Part shown: positions 63,868 to 64,000 of the stretch, in pieces
Numbering within the stretch: position 1 is the stretch's first letter
Layout: each line of letters begins with the position of its first letter
From: Candidatus Scalindua sp.
GTDB lineage: Bacteria; Planctomycetota; Brocadiia; Brocadiales; Scalinduaceae
NCBI GenBank assembly: GCA_031316155.1
Contig: JALDRB010000003.1
Span: 62,001-126,000 of the forward strand
DNA length: 64,000 nucleotides
Direction of reading: 5' to 3'
Translations under genes and position numbers: made by a program
Notes under the pieces: model-generated
What the model saw: the letters and a program-made list of their open reading frames with translations, nothing else
The model's database searches: none
What the model was told of the DNA's origin: nothing

Positions 63868-64000
63868 TTAAAGACCGGGAAGACCTACAAATTCTTCAAT
63901 CTCTTTCATTACCTTTTCCCTGTCAAAGTCCCAGAAGACATGATGATTGGAACGATTAACCCAGATCAGTGTTTTGTCCTGGGAAGCAACCATATGGAAA
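63868..64000 (-). CDS. alpha/beta hydrolase (carboxylesterase-like), C-terminal end
   Basis: The frame is open to the window edge and ends in TAA at 63868. The visible 43 residues read FHMVASQDKTLIWVNRSNHH, VFWDFDREKVMKEIEEFV and GLPGL. This looks like the end of a small esterase or thioesterase, with the catalytic His in SNHHVFWDFDRE followed by a final helix. Only a family-level guess is possible. Confidence 0.6.
   Translation of the reverse strand, partial: FHMVASQDKTLIWVNRSNHHVFWDFDREKVMKEIEEFVGLPGL

Noticed and set aside
1..64000. CRISPR arrays, rRNA genes, complete insertion sequences with transposase
   Set aside because: No regularly spaced direct repeats, no rRNA-like sequence and no transposase reading frame were found. 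The mobile-looking elements are all short and non-coding.

Overview
The window reads as a chromosome segment of a low-GC, Gram-negative-type anaerobic bacterium. Lipoproteins are frequent, and there is a LytM/LysM envelope protein, a FlaA1/CapD-type sugar dehydratase and a GT9 (heptosyltransferase-like) enzyme. An mcsA-mcsB-clpC proteostasis cluster, a hexulose-phosphate synthase/RraA fusion, a NuoG-type formate dehydrogenase and an NO-reductase-family enzyme point to a planctomycete, most likely an anammox-type (Brocadiales, Scalindua-like) lineage. That assignment is inference from gene content and composition. No rRNA or hydrazine gene lies in the window to prove it.

Layout. 1-9.7 kb: the end of a P-II gene, a higBA toxin-antitoxin pair, an AAA/DUF4143 ATPase, endonuclease IV, formate dehydrogenase with a four-cluster ferredoxin, and trpF, separated by repeats. 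9.8-17 kb: a DEAD-box helicase, a CapD-type dehydratase with an inserted MshEN-like cyclic-di-GMP domain, and an ABC-F ATPase. 17-26 kb: DUF1015, then a complete SAM-I riboswitch with terminator and antiterminator controlling a threonine-synthase-like gene, followed by a ubiquitin-like sulfur carrier, NnrE, GT9 and SerA. 26-34 kb: queD, HPS-RraA, mcsA, mcsB, clpC and radA, all on the + strand. 34-42 kb: two paralogous SHOCT lipoproteins, ispD-HIT-LysM/M23, tig-clpP and three tRNAs. 42-50 kb: rpoZ and a Gld-like ABC cluster with a five-repeat DUF4340 protein and MoxR. 51-53 kb: rpmH and cinA. 53-57 kb: a decaying toxin-antitoxin island. 57-64 kb: guaA, a frameshifted nitroreductase, a qNOR homologue with NO-dismutase signatures, and the end of a hydrolase gene.

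Three points stand out. (1) The 798-residue qNOR-family protein at 60889-63285 lacks the quinol-site residues and has Asn in place of one FeB histidine, the pattern known for NO dismutases, which make O2 and N2 from NO. (2) A SAM-I riboswitch drives a ThrC-like PLP enzyme next to a Gly-Gly sulfur carrier, suggesting protein-thiocarboxylate-dependent homocysteine/methionine synthesis rather than ordinary threonine synthesis. (3) A sugar-nucleotide dehydratase carries a two-motif MshEN-like domain, suggesting direct cyclic-di-GMP control of polysaccharide synthesis.

Intergenic space is rich in short dispersed repeats, called R1-R5 here. R1 carries hairpins and sits at gene ends. R5 is a 100-bp element with terminal inverted repeats, and one copy is inserted in R4. 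There are also gene ghosts: a histidine kinase tail, an S23-like four-helix protein, truncated toxin-antitoxin pairs and a guaA fragment. All identifications were made by reading the sequence, without database searches.
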